A stretch of 64,000 bases of DNA from JBPEWY01 sp965224095 (GTDB taxonomy: Bacteria; Bacteroidota; Bacteroidia; Flavobacteriales; Flavobacteriaceae), in the NCBI GenBank assembly GCA_965224095.1, contig OZ245039.1, forward strand, positions 62,001-126,000, given 5' to 3'. Within the stretch, counting starts at the first letter, position 1; each line of letters starts with the position of its first letter. The notes below the pieces were generated by a model that worked only from the letters and a program-made list of their open reading frames with translations, had not been told where the DNA came from and made no database searches. The translations under genes were made by a program, and so were the position numbers. Of the stretch, positions 29,954-39,174 are shown piece by piece.

Positions 29954-32236
29954 ATGAAAAAGGTTATAATGTTCCCCGGGCAGGGGTCACAATATAAGGG
30001 TATGGGGAAAGGTTTGTTTTCCAAATACCAAAGGGAAACGCAGCTCGCTTCTCAGATATTGGGATACGATCTGGAAGCCTTATGTATTACGGATCCTGAA
30101 CGAAAATTAGTTAAAACCCAATTTACCCAACCGGCCCTATACGTGGTTAACTACTTTTTATATAAAGAAAAAGGAGACATTCCGGATTATTTTATGGGGC
30201 ATAGCCTGGGGGAATACAATGCCCTTTTGGCTGCAGGAGCGTATGACTTTGAAACCGGTTTAAGACTGGTGCAAAAGAGAGGGGCCCTGATGGCAGCTAC
30301 TTCCGGCGGAGGTATGGCTGCTGTATTGGGTTTGGAAATAGAAAAACTTAAAGAAAAACTGGAAGAAGGCAATTATAAAGCTTTGGATATAGCTAACTAT
30401 AATACGCCTTCGCAAACGGTTCTTTCAGGCCCTTTAGCCAGTATTAATGAGGTAGTAAAAAATTTTACCGATGCGGGAATTCGAATTATCCCGCTTCGCG
30501 TAAGCGCTCCTTTTCATTCCAGATATATGAAACCTGCAGCGGAAGAGTTTTCCAACTTCCTGGAGGAATTCCGCTTTAACCCTTTAAAAGTTCCGGTAAT
30601 AGCTAATGTAACGGCCCGGCCCTACGAAGCGGGAACCATTGCAGATCTTCTTGGGAAACAGATATCCGGATCCGTGAAATGGAGCGATTCTGTCAGGTAT
30701 CTGATGGGGCAAAATGTAAGCGATTTTAAAGAATTGGGTAGAGCGGTTTTGACAAAAATGACCGACGAAATAACCAGTAAATGTACGCCGATACGCGATA
30801 CGGAAGTAATGCGGAAATCTCAGGAAGAAGCAAAAGGAACAAAAGAGTTGTCGGCCCCGGGTAAGGTATCAAAAAATGGTTCCGAACGATCTCTGAAACT
30901 CGGAAGTGAAGATTTTCGGAAAGATTACGGAATTGCTTATAGTTATGTAGCGGGAGCTATGTATAAGAGGACCGCTTCAAAAGAAATGGTTATACGTATG
31001 GGCAAAGCGGGAATGTTAGCCTATTTGGGTACCGGGGGGCTTAGTCTAAGCGAAATGGAAGAAGATATATGTTGTATTCAGTCCGAGCTGTTACCGGGAC
31101 AGGCTTACGGAATGAATTTACTGCACAATATGTCGGAGCCCGATTTTGAAATGAAAACAGTTGAATTATTCCTGCGTAAAGGAATTAAGAACATAGAAGC
31201 CGCAGCATATATGCAAATGACCGAACCATTGGTTTATTTTCATGTAGCCGGCCTGTCTATGAATATGCATGGAAAAGTAATTAACAATCATAATATTTTG
31301 GCAAAAGTGTCCCGCCCGGAAGTGGCAAGGGCTTTTATGAGTCCCGCACCTGAAAAACTGTTACACCGGTTGATGGAAAAGGGAAAGATTACACAAAAAC
31401 AGGCAATGATGGCACGGAGTGTACCCATGAGTTACGATATATGTGTTGAAGCAGATTCAGGGGGTCATACAGACGGAGGTGCCGCATTGGTGATATTTCC
31501 TTCCATTCAGATCCTTGGAGATCGTTTACAAAAACAATTCGGCTATTTGAAAAGAATCCGAATTGGCCTGGCAGGAGGAATAGGAGCTCCTCAATCGGCG
31601 GCGAGTGCTTTTGTAATGGGTGCCGATTTTGTACTTACCGGATCTATAAATCAGTGTACGGTAGAAGCCGGGACGAGCGATGCGGTTAAAGACCTTTTGG
31701 AACGTATTGATGTACAGGATACGGGATATGCTCCGGCTGGCGATATGTTTGAAATTGGAGCTAAAGTTCAGGTTCTGAAGAAAGGTGTTTTATTTCCGGC
31801 CCGCGCTAATAAACTCTACAACTTATACCATCAATATGGATCGCTGGAAGACATTCCCATTAAAACCCTGGAGCAGTTGGAACGCAATTATTTTAAAAGA
31901 TCTGTTAAGGAAGTCTGGGAAGAAACAAAATCTTACTTGCAAAAGCGAGGTCAACAAAACGAAATAACCCGGGCAGAGCAAAATCCGAAATATAAAATGT
32001 CGCTGGTTTTTCGCTGGTATTTCGGATTTACAAGCGACGCAGCTATGAAAGGCGATTTGGAAAACAAAGTGAACTTTCAGGTTCATACCGGCCCGGCATT
32101 GGGAGCTTTTAATCAATGGGTTAAAGGTACGGCATTAGAAAACTGGAGAAACAGACATGTTGATGAAATTGGAAAAAAATTAATGAAGGAAACAGAAGAA
32201 TTATTCCGTCATACGCTTTTAAAAATAAGCCGATAA
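29954..32236 (+). CDS. Trans-acting acyltransferase-enoylreductase (AT-ER) didomain protein
   Basis: This 760-residue protein has two domains. Residues 1-290 are a malonyl-CoA:ACP transacylase fold: FPGQGSQ at 7-13, GHSLGEY with nucleophile S84, and PFHS with H188. A linker of about 30 residues leads to a PfaD/PksE-like FMN enoylreductase (about 315-760), seen in EADSGGHTDGG, the GLAGGIGAPQSAASAFVMGADFV-type flavin loop (about residues 535-560) and SINQCTVEAGTSD. Such AT-ER fusions are typical of trans-AT clusters. The AT loads malonyl units onto all ACPs, and the ER can reduce an enoyl intermediate in trans, the only enoyl reduction visible here. It lies 63 bp after the NRPS gene, so it is probably in the same transcript. 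The start is an ATG (MKKVIMFPG) right at the domain edge. Confidence 0.95.
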   Translation: MKKVIMFPGQGSQYKGMGKGLFSKYQRETQLASQILGYDLEALCITDPERKLVKTQFTQPALYVVNYFLYKEKGDIPDYFMGHSLGEYNALLAAGAYDFETGLRLVQKRGALMAATSGGGMAAVLGLEIEKLKEKLEEGNYKALDIANYNTPSQTVLSGPLASINEVVKNFTDAGIRIIPLRVSAPFHSRYMKPAAEEFSNFLEEFRFNPLKVPVIANVTARPYEAGTIADLLGKQISGSVKWSDSVRYLMGQNVSDFKELGRAVLTKMTDEITSKCTPIRDTEVMRKSQEEAKGTKELSAPGKVSKNGSERSLKLGSEDFRKDYGIAYSYVAGAMYKRTASKEMVIRMGKAGMLAYLGTGGLSLSEMEEDICCIQSELLPGQAYGMNLLHNMSEPDFEMKTVELFLRKGIKNIEAAAYMQMTEPLVYFHVAGLSMNMHGKVINNHNILAKVSRPEVARAFMSPAPEKLLHRLMEKGKITQKQAMMARSVPMSYDICVEADSGGHTDGGAALVIFPSIQILGDRLQKQFGYLKRIRIGLAGGIGAPQSAASAFVMGADFVLTGSINQCTVEAGTSDAVKDLLERIDVQDTGYAPAGDMFEIGAKVQVLKKGVLFPARANKLYNLYHQYGSLEDIPIKTLEQLERNYFKRSVKEVWEETKSYLQKRGQQNEITRAEQNPKYKMSLVFRWYFGFTSDAAMKGDLENKVNFQVHTGPALGAFNQWVKGTALENWRNRHVDEIGKKLMKETEELFRHTLLKISR

Positions 32237-32251
32237 ATTAAAGATTTAAAA

Positions 32252-33259
32252 ATGAGAATAAAGAAAATTTTAATTGCCTTATTACCTTTCTATTTATTAC
32301 AGTCCTGTAGTTCGGACGATTCAGAAGATATACTAACAGACCCAAACGCAATTTTTGCAGAGGAACTTATAATTGATGAACCGGGATTATTCCCAACCAA
32401 ATTTGATTTCGACTATCATAAAAATCAATTTATTGTAGGTTCCGGATCCAGAAGCAACGTGGGGCATATAGATCCTCAAACGGGTGAATACAGCGTGTTT
32501 ATTGAAGATGAAAACTTTGCTACAATACCGGAAGTTTTTATGGATGAAGAATATAACCGCATCATAGTTACTTCAGGAGATTTAGGAGTTTCAGCTAATA
32601 ATCACGGTACGCTCACCTATGCCTATATGGGGGTATATAATTTGGAGACCGGAGAAAAAATTGCAGGAATAGATTTTAACAATTTACACAAGGAAGGAGC
32701 TTATAAAATGGCGAATTCTATTAGCGTTGATGAAAACGGAACTATATATGTGGCTGATACATTTGCTCCGGTGATATATAAAATTGACGGAGAAACTTAT
32801 GAAGCAAGTGTTTTGGTGGAAGATCAGCGTTTCGAATCGTATGTTGTTGGTAGCCCCGGTTTATTAGGAATGATATATGTAGACGGTAATTTATTGGTAT
32901 CAAAGGAAAACGAAGGGATTTTATTCAAAATACCTTTATCAAATCCTTCAGAATTAATACAAATAGATGTTCCTTTTCTTGAAAGTGCCAAAGGTCTGGA
33001 ACTTTTGGAGAATGGAAACCTAGCAGTAGCAGTCGGGGGAAGAGGAACTGAATATACGGGTGTTAAAATTTTATCGACAAATGATCATTGGAATTCTGCT
33101 TCGGTAGTTTCTTCGTTCGAAATTTCACCGGAGGAAAAACATCCGGTCGGACTTACAATAGCCAGTGATGGAGAATTATATGTAATTAACACATACTTCC
33201 TGGAAATAGTTACCGGAGACCTGGATATAGATTTTAGCATCGTTAGAGTACCTCAATAA
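32252..33259 (+). CDS. Secreted lipoprotein, beta-propeller-like (SMP-30/NHL type), copy A
   Basis: This 335-residue protein begins with a lipoprotein signal ending in LLQSC (C19), followed by SSDDS, the acidic +2 pattern linked with surface export in Bacteroidota. The rest is built from repeating blade-like units: PxGFPTKFDFD-like starts, VDENGTIYVADTFAPVIYKID and ASDGELYVINTY, which resemble SMP-30/gluconolactonase and NHL six-bladed propellers. It is 15 bp after the AT-ER gene and clearly paralogous with the next gene (shared FDF, IAG.(D/N)F, IYV.D.F.P and FxIPLSxP). No enzymatic residues are certain. A role in binding or processing the cluster product at the cell envelope is plausible by position only. 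Confidence 0.82.
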   Translation: MRIKKILIALLPFYLLQSCSSDDSEDILTDPNAIFAEELIIDEPGLFPTKFDFDYHKNQFIVGSGSRSNVGHIDPQTGEYSVFIEDENFATIPEVFMDEEYNRIIVTSGDLGVSANNHGTLTYAYMGVYNLETGEKIAGIDFNNLHKEGAYKMANSISVDENGTIYVADTFAPVIYKIDGETYEASVLVEDQRFESYVVGSPGLLGMIYVDGNLLVSKENEGILFKIPLSNPSELIQIDVPFLESAKGLELLENGNLAVAVGGRGTEYTGVKILSTNDHWNSASVVSSFEISPEEKHPVGLTIASDGELYVINTYFLEIVTGDLDIDFSIVRVPQ

Positions 33260-33582
33260 ATTTTAACGGAACAGTTATTTAAGTTTTTTAGGTAGTACTG
33301 GAGGATTTTTTTGTGCCCTAAAGAGATATACCTGATACCATACAGGTTCCGGGCTTCTTGTGGTGAAAGCCTGATTACTGAAAGATTTCTTATAGCACAA
33401 CACTTACCGGTGTTCAAAGCATATAAAAAGATTTTCTTTTTAAAAAAATATCCAAATAGCCTTTTGAGAAGATTATAGCACGGTTGGAATAGAATAATTG
33501 CCAATAATTAAAACCGTGTTTATCGGAAAATATTTTTAACCAAAGTCACACATTAATATTTTAAAATTTAAAACGTCAAATT
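33260..33582 (+). other. Intergenic region (323 bp) with a possible nested hairpin
   Basis: There is no convincing gene here. The segment separates the two paralogous lipoprotein genes and is AT-rich. One potential folded element combines ACCTG at 33330-33334 pairing with CAGGT at 33343-33347, nested inside GCCC at 33315-33318 pairing with GGGC at 33351-33354. No T-run follows on either strand, so it does not look like a simple terminator. A promoter for the second lipoprotein may lie close to its start, but I see no good TAnnTTTG box. Confidence 0.35.
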
Positions 33583-34599
33583 ATGAAAACAATTAGAAAA
33601 ACAGGATTGGCATTGTTAGGAATAGCTGTGCTATTTGTGCAGTCATGTACTAAGGATGAATTGGAAACCCCTATTGAAACACACGAATATAAGGGCCTAC
33701 TCCACGATGTAATCACTATTACTAATGAAGGTCTGTTCCCGGGAAAATTTGATTTTAATGACGCTAATAAAAAATTTGTGGTAGGGTCGCTTACCAGAAG
33801 TGAGGTAGGTTATGTACATCCGATAACCGGACGATATAAAACCTTTATTAAAGATGAAAATTTAGCTACCGTAACGGGGATTCACGTTGATGAGGAACGC
33901 AATAGATTAATAGTTGCTTCGGGCGATTTGGGCTTTTCATCTAATAGTATTGGTCTGGGTGCTGTTTCTTATTTGGGAGTATATAATATGAGAAACGGAA
34001 AACGGATAGCCGGGATTAACTTCAAAGAATTATACCCAGAAGGTACACCGTCGTTTGCGAATGATATTGCAGTGGCTGATAATGGACATATCTATGTAAC
34101 CGATTCTTTTAACCCGATTATCTTTGAGGTAGACAACTCGTATCAGGCATCTATTTTCCTGGACGGAGGAGAAGCTTTTGCCAATGCGCCAATTGTTGGA
34201 ATTGCATTAAACGGACTTGCCATTGTTGATGATTATCTGATTGTTAGTAAAACTGATGACGGTTCATTGTTTAGAATTCCTCTGTCTGATCCCACCAGTT
34301 TTACCAAAATTGACCTTCCCTTATTTTTAGGGGCCGATGGGTTAGAGGCTATGCCTAACGGGGATATCATTTTGGTAGAAACGGGTATTGGAGGAATTGC
34401 CGGAGCGAGATTATTGACTTCCGACGATGATTGGATCTCGGCGTCTACCGCTTCATTCTTTGAAGTTCCGATTGAGGAGTTTCCCGCATCGGCTACATTG
34501 GCCAGCGATGGAGAGGTTTATATCCTTTCGGCACGGTTATCTACATTCTATGCCGGAAATCCTAACCATGATACTTTTAATATCTATCGGGTACAGTAA
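33583..34599 (+). CDS. Secreted lipoprotein, beta-propeller-like (SMP-30/NHL type), copy B
   Basis: This 338-residue lipoprotein has a signal ending in FVQSC (C22), followed by TKDELE. The body shares clear sequence with the upstream lipoprotein, including EGLFPGKFDFND versus EPGLFPTKFDFD, the ASGDLGFSSN/TSGDLGVSAN loop, IYVTDSFNPIIFEVD and FRIPLSDP, so the pair arose by tandem duplication and then diverged. Blade-like repeats suggest a six-bladed propeller. It is followed after 102 bp by the PQQ-dependent dehydrogenase. Its function is not known; both proteins are likely anchored in the outer membrane or periplasm. Confidence 0.82.
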   Translation: MKTIRKTGLALLGIAVLFVQSCTKDELETPIETHEYKGLLHDVITITNEGLFPGKFDFNDANKKFVVGSLTRSEVGYVHPITGRYKTFIKDENLATVTGIHVDEERNRLIVASGDLGFSSNSIGLGAVSYLGVYNMRNGKRIAGINFKELYPEGTPSFANDIAVADNGHIYVTDSFNPIIFEVDNSYQASIFLDGGEAFANAPIVGIALNGLAIVDDYLIVSKTDDGSLFRIPLSDPTSFTKIDLPLFLGADGLEAMPNGDIILVETGIGGIAGARLLTSDDDWISASTASFFEVPIEEFPASATLASDGEVYILSARLSTFYAGNPNHDTFNIYRVQ

Positions 34600-34628
34600 A
34601 CCATCCATCTCTTAAATAACTGAAATGT

Positions 34629-34680
34629 AAACAGGCCTTGTAAAGTACGAATATGTAATACCTATTTATAAGGTCTGTTT
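34629..34680 (+). other. Long inverted repeat before the PQQ-dehydrogenase gene
   Basis: AAACAGGCCTT at 34629-34639 can pair with AAGGTCTGTTT at 34670-34680, giving an 11-bp stem with one G-U pair and a 30-nt AT-rich loop. It lies in the 102-bp gap between lipoprotein B and the PQQ-dependent dehydrogenase. Only a weak T-stretch follows, so it may be an mRNA processing or stability hairpin rather than a strong terminator. Confidence 0.4.
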
Positions 34681-34701
34681 GAAATCAATAAAAAAGTAAA
34701 A

Positions 34702-36666
34702 ATGAAAATTGTAAATAAGTCAGTATGGTTGCTGTTGCCTGCACTCCTACTGTCAGGCTGTACAGCACAATTACCGGCTCAACAAAGTAACTGGATGTCT
34801 TATGGTGCCGATAAAGCCAATTCGAAATATTCAACACTCGACCAAATAAATAAAGAGAACATCAAGAACCTGGAAATTAAATGGTCCTGGGATTCTCCGG
34901 ATAACCGGGTTACAGATAAGTTTAAATCCCCCTGGTCTATTTATCAGGTTACACCACTAGCTGTTGACGGTGTGCTATATGTTAGCTCATCGACGGCCAT
35001 GGTTTCGGCGGTAAATGGGTTAACAGGAGAAACCATTTGGACTTATGATCCCGAAGCGTATATGTCTGACGGACAACCGGCTCAGGGAGGATTTATTCAC
35101 AGAGGAGTTTCTTATTGGGATGATGGCCAGGGAGGCAGGATCATTGTAGGAACTCCGGATGCTCGTTTAATAGCATTACACGCTAAAGACGGATCTTTGG
35201 TAACATCCTTCGGAGAAGGAGGAATTGTAGACCTAACCAAAGGGCTGAGTCGCCCTATCGAACGAAGTGATTACAGTGTACCAACACCTCCGGTTATTGC
35301 CAATGGAGTTATTGTGGTCGGATCATCGATAACCGATGCTAATCCGCAACGATTAAGACCTCCCGGAGACGTGAGAGGCTTTGATGCCAGAACGGGAAAA
35401 CAATTATGGATTTTTCGTACCATACCCCAAACGGGTGCGTTTGGATCGGATACCTGGGAAAATGGATCAAATGAGGTTACAGGTAATACCAATGTATGGG
35501 CCCGTATGAGCGCCGATGAGGAACTGGGGTATGTGTATTTACCAACAAGTACGCCTACAAACGACTGGTACGGAGGAGATCGCCCGGGAGATAACCTCTT
35601 TGCGGAAAGCCTTGTATGCCTAAATGTTAAAACAGGAGAACGCATTTGGCATTTTCAAATGGTACATCACGGGGTGTGGGATTACGACCTTGCGTCTGCG
35701 CCGAATTTAATGGACCTAACCGTACAGGGTAAACCGGTTAAAGCGGTGGTTCAACTTACCAAACAGGGGTTTGCCTTTGCTTTTAACCGGGTAACTGGCG
35801 AACCTATCTGGCCCATTGAAGAAAAACCTGTCCCTCAATCTACAGTTCCCGGAGAAAAAACATCCCCCACACAACCATTCCCAACTAAACCGGCCCCCTT
35901 TGAAAGGCAGGGAGTAACAAAAGATGATATTATTGATTTTACACCGGAATTGTTTGAGGAGGCCTGGGCGAGTTTACAAAATGTAGATATTGGGGAGCTG
36001 TACACACCACCGTCGGAAAGAGGATTGATGTATCTTCCAGGGGCATTAGGAGGTCCTAACTGGCAGGGAGCAGCTGCCGACCCGGAAACGAATACCTTAT
36101 ACATTCCTTCTATAACATTCCCCGTTTTCTTTAAGGTGATTAAAGCAGACTCTACTAAAACCGATGCAAAATACGTATGGTCTAATTTTAGAGTAGTCGG
36201 GCCCCGGGGACTTCCGTTATTGAAACCGCCTTATGGAAGAATTACGGCTATTGATATGAATACAGGCGAACACAAATGGCAGGTGCCTATGGGAGAAGGC
36301 CCCAGAAATCATCCCGCCATTAAACATTTGAATCTTCCTCGCCTGGGATGGCATTTCAGAGGCTCTCCGTTGCTGACCAAAACACTACTGTTTATAGGGC
36401 AGGAGGGAAGATACTGGGAATTTGTTCCGGCATTGGTTGGCCCGGAGCGCTTAAAAGGAGTTGATATCAAAGATATTATAAACTTTCAGCCCAAGATGCA
36501 AATCTTCGATAAGAATACGGGAGCACTTCTCCACGAGTTGGAACTCCCTTTAAATGTTACGGGAGCTCCGATGACTTATATGGCAGGAGGAAAGCAATTT
36601 ATTGCCTTTGCCGTAGGGGGTAGCCCTATGGCTCCAGCACAAATTATTTCACTGGGATTAAAATAG
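34702..36666 (+). CDS. PQQ-dependent dehydrogenase, membrane-anchored lipoprotein
   Basis: This 654-residue protein has a lipoprotein signal ending in LLSGC (C20). The mature part is a quinoprotein beta-propeller with recurring W-docking motifs (GKQLWIFRT, GERIWHFQ, EHKWQVP) and phrases usual for PQQ glucose/alcohol dehydrogenases, such as NWMSYGADKANSKYS, the NVWARMS segment and HHGVWDYDLASAPNL near 315-330. There is no C-terminal haem c motif, so electrons must go to a separate carrier. Family members oxidise alcohols or sugars in the periplasm. Its position next to the synthase genes and an exporter suggests oxidation of the exported polyketide-peptide, but it could simply serve carbon metabolism. 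No PQQ biosynthesis genes are in the window. A porin gene follows after 6 bp, so the two are co-transcribed. Confidence 0.88.
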   Translation: MKIVNKSVWLLLPALLLSGCTAQLPAQQSNWMSYGADKANSKYSTLDQINKENIKNLEIKWSWDSPDNRVTDKFKSPWSIYQVTPLAVDGVLYVSSSTAMVSAVNGLTGETIWTYDPEAYMSDGQPAQGGFIHRGVSYWDDGQGGRIIVGTPDARLIALHAKDGSLVTSFGEGGIVDLTKGLSRPIERSDYSVPTPPVIANGVIVVGSSITDANPQRLRPPGDVRGFDARTGKQLWIFRTIPQTGAFGSDTWENGSNEVTGNTNVWARMSADEELGYVYLPTSTPTNDWYGGDRPGDNLFAESLVCLNVKTGERIWHFQMVHHGVWDYDLASAPNLMDLTVQGKPVKAVVQLTKQGFAFAFNRVTGEPIWPIEEKPVPQSTVPGEKTSPTQPFPTKPAPFERQGVTKDDIIDFTPELFEEAWASLQNVDIGELYTPPSERGLMYLPGALGGPNWQGAAADPETNTLYIPSITFPVFFKVIKADSTKTDAKYVWSNFRVVGPRGLPLLKPPYGRITAIDMNTGEHKWQVPMGEGPRNHPAIKHLNLPRLGWHFRGSPLLTKTLLFIGQEGRYWEFVPALVGPERLKGVDIKDIINFQPKMQIFDKNTGALLHELELPLNVTGAPMTYMAGGKQFIAFAVGGSPMAPAQIISLGLK

Positions 36667-36672
36667 GAAAGG

Positions 36673-38025
36673 ATGATGAGAACACTTAACAAGGCCATGA
36701 GCTTTCTTTTAATGGTATTCCTGCTCGGCTCAAACTCACTGGCATCTCAGGAGAGCACCGTAAATAATTCATCTGAAGGAATTAAAATGGATTCTCAATT
36801 TTCATATACCATGTTAGAATCCAATCAGAATCTCAGGAAAGTAGATCTTTTGCTTGAAGCGAGAAAACGCTATATGTTGCCAAAAAAAACACTGATTATA
36901 GGCACTTCTTTACTGGCTATTATAGATTATCAGAAATCGAATAGAGATTCGAAATTCGCTTACTTAATGAGGCATCCTACGGCTAATAATCAAATAGGTA
37001 AGGAAGTCTCGGAAGCGGCCATCCATTCCTTTCAGCTAATGTTTACAGGTGCTATTAACAATTGGATAGCTGCACATACGGAAATACTTTATAATCCGGA
37101 ACAGAGCTTTGGCCCCGGAACCATTACATCGCTGGGGAGAAATCAGTTGCAATTAAGAAAAGCTTTTATACTGGTTGGCGATCTGAATAAATTCCCGGTT
37201 TATTTCGCGTTGGGTAAAATGGATACCCCTTTCGGCCAGACCGGAAGTGTAAGTCCGTTTACCAATTCTACCATGTGGCACGCATTCGGGGGCTTGGGTT
37301 TCGGAGCTCAAGTGGGATATAAGAAATACGGATTACACCTAACTGCAATGGCCGTTCAGGGCGGAGCACAATTTAGGGCATTACACACTCCTGTGGGAGA
37401 ATCCAGTAATGTCCCTTCTAAACTGAACAATTATACATTTGATGGCAATTACACGATGCATTTAAAGGAAGATTTAGAGCTTACCCTGGGAGCTTCCTAT
37501 TTGTACGGAAGTGCTTATTGCCAGAATTTTCCGGTAACACACTTTGAATCCTGTGACGATCATAATCCGGCTTACAGCGTTTATGGTAGATTTAATTTAT
37601 CCGATAGATTTTTATTAAAAGGAAGTTTTGCCCAAACCACTAAAGAGTGGTCAGGCACCCATAATCCCAATCCGCCGCTCAATATTTTTGAGGCATCAAA
37701 AGTATCTTCTTTAGATATAGGAGCACAGTATCAATTTAATACAACCAAACATATATCCTATGCTGTTTCAGGAGAGTTTTCCAACTTTAAAGCCGGACCC
37801 GAGGGAGCACCCTGGGAGCGACAAAACCAATGGATAGCAGGGATTACAGGGATAATTAATAAGTCGTCCAGGGTTTTTGTAGAACTTTTCCGAACCGATG
37901 GATATGCCCCTCTGAATTTCATTAGCGGAAGTGCTCCCGATAATCCTTTTCCAGTGGGAGAAACACATAGCGAACGAGGCGCCTCCAGCCATGGAATTAT
38001 TGTCGGAGGCCTTATTACCATATAA
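36673..38025 (+). CDS. Outer-membrane porin-like beta-barrel protein
   Basis: This 450-residue protein begins with a hydrophobic signal (MSFLLMVFLLGSNSLAS). The mature part is made of alternating amphipathic strands with aromatic girdles, for example VYFALGKMDTPFGQTGS, FGAQVGYKKYGLHLTAMAV and GIIVGGLITI at the end. The layout resembles LbtU-like or phosphate-selective-type porins; I cannot assign a substrate. The start is the first of two adjacent ATG codons, 6 bp behind the PQQ-dehydrogenase stop, so the pair is translationally close and may share a periplasmic function such as passage of the substrate or product of the dehydrogenase. Confidence 0.78.
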   Translation: MMRTLNKAMSFLLMVFLLGSNSLASQESTVNNSSEGIKMDSQFSYTMLESNQNLRKVDLLLEARKRYMLPKKTLIIGTSLLAIIDYQKSNRDSKFAYLMRHPTANNQIGKEVSEAAIHSFQLMFTGAINNWIAAHTEILYNPEQSFGPGTITSLGRNQLQLRKAFILVGDLNKFPVYFALGKMDTPFGQTGSVSPFTNSTMWHAFGGLGFGAQVGYKKYGLHLTAMAVQGGAQFRALHTPVGESSNVPSKLNNYTFDGNYTMHLKEDLELTLGASYLYGSAYCQNFPVTHFESCDDHNPAYSVYGRFNLSDRFLLKGSFAQTTKEWSGTHNPNPPLNIFEASKVSSLDIGAQYQFNTTKHISYAVSGEFSNFKAGPEGAPWERQNQWIAGITGIINKSSRVFVELFRTDGYAPLNFISGSAPDNPFPVGETHSERGASSHGIIVGGLITI

Positions 38026-38108
38026 GTCAGTATAAATACCCTGTAGGAAAATCGAAATAATACGCTTGTATAGTTAGTATACAAATGGGGTATCACATTC
38101 ATAGCTCG

Positions 38109-38150
38109 CCTGGGTTTTTAAAAACGCTCCAGGTACTTTTTACTTTTAAT
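38109..38150 (+). terminator. Probable intrinsic terminator after the porin gene
   Basis: CCTGG at 38109-38113 pairs with CCAGG at 38129-38133, with an inner self-complementary GTTTTTAAAAAC and a 3-nt bulge between the two stems. T-rich sequence (CTTTTTACTTTTAATT) follows. It lies between the porin and YceI genes and may close the PQQ-dehydrogenase/porin transcript. Confidence 0.45.
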
Positions 38151-38173
38151 TATTAATCCTAAAATTTAAAAAA

Positions 38174-38749
38174 ATGACAATCAGATCAGTTATTTTATCA
38201 ATTTTTTTGTGTTCATCGGTTCTAGCAACAGCACAGGATACAAAATGGACCATAGATCCATCACATTCCAGTATTAATTTCCGGATATCTCATTTTGTGA
38301 TTGCAACGGTTACCGGTGGTTTCGACGAGTTTTCCGGTACCGTTGTATCGGATGGAGACAACCTAACCGAGGCTTCCGTCACTATTAAATCGGCTTCTGT
38401 GAATACAAATCAACCGGATAGAGATAAGCATTTGAGAAGTGAAGATTTCTTTAGTGCAGATGTACATCCGGAAATTTCGTTTAAAAGCACTTCCTTTAAG
38501 AAGGAAGCGGATAATAAATATCTCGTGGAAGGTAATTTAACGATGAACGGAATTACAAAATCCATTATGTTACATGCTACTTATAAAGGGAGTTTTGTGC
38601 ATCCGAGATTCAAAAAAACCATTGGCGTACTGGAAATTAACGGAAGCATTGCACGACTTGATTTTGGTGTAGGCACCAAGTTTCCGGGTAAGGCGCTCGG
38701 TGAAAATGTAAAACTACGCGTAAACATTGAGATGTCTAAAGAACAGTAA
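38174..38749 (+). CDS. YceI-family periplasmic lipid-binding protein
   Basis: This 191-residue protein has a signal peptide (cleavage near ATAQ-DT) and then a full YceI domain: WTIDPSHSSINFRISH at the N-terminus, the DRDKHLRSEDFF loop near 78-89, FKSTSF, and a C-terminal GVGTKFPGKALGENVKLRVNIE strand. YceI proteins are lipocalin-like and bind polyisoprenoids or other amphipathic lipids. It is a stand-alone gene between the porin and the second TonB-type receptor. A role in holding a lipophilic product or quinone in the periplasm is possible but not shown. Confidence 0.9.
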   Translation: MTIRSVILSIFLCSSVLATAQDTKWTIDPSHSSINFRISHFVIATVTGGFDEFSGTVVSDGDNLTEASVTIKSASVNTNQPDRDKHLRSEDFFSADVHPEISFKSTSFKKEADNKYLVEGNLTMNGITKSIMLHATYKGSFVHPRFKKTIGVLEINGSIARLDFGVGTKFPGKALGENVKLRVNIEMSKEQ

Positions 38750-39174
38750 GCTCTCATTTTTTTTGGAAGGACAAGGCGGAAACCGATCTGTTTATAAGGT
38801 CGTTTTCGCTCTTGTTTCCCAGCATTCACCGTAAAAATCAAATGATATCTGATTGTATGCCCAGCTCCTCAATGGTTTAGGATAACGGTGTGCAATCGTA
38901 AATAATACATGATTAATTTTTCCGGAAAACCAGTTTGTAATACCTGTAATTATATTTCGGAAATACAAGACTGAAATACTTTTCAGACAATAGTAATTTT
39001 AAAATTCCAATAATGATTTTTGAACAAAACAAATGTGCTGCAAACTTTGCGGTTTGTCGGTTATTTGGGAGATCTGTGCCCAAGGTAAAAAAGAAAAAAT
39101 ACAAGGAGAAGAATACAAGGCTGAGCACACACCGAAAAGAAAACACAGGCGTCTATAAGGTTTATGGTACCACG
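38750..39174 (+). other. Intergenic region upstream of the second TonB-type receptor
   Basis: About 425 bp lie between YceI and the preferred start of the receptor. An imperfect inverted repeat lies near 38784-38813 but lacks a clear T-run. The stretch from 39013 onward is open in the receptor frame, but its translation is lysine-rich and lacks any resemblance to a receptor or signal peptide, so I read most of it as leader. I see no exact Bacteroidota promoter. Confidence 0.35.

Noticed and set aside
33253..33504. 83-codon minus-strand frame between the two lipoprotein genes
   Set aside because: It overlaps the end of the lipoprotein gene, has poor composition and no recognisable features; it looks like chance.
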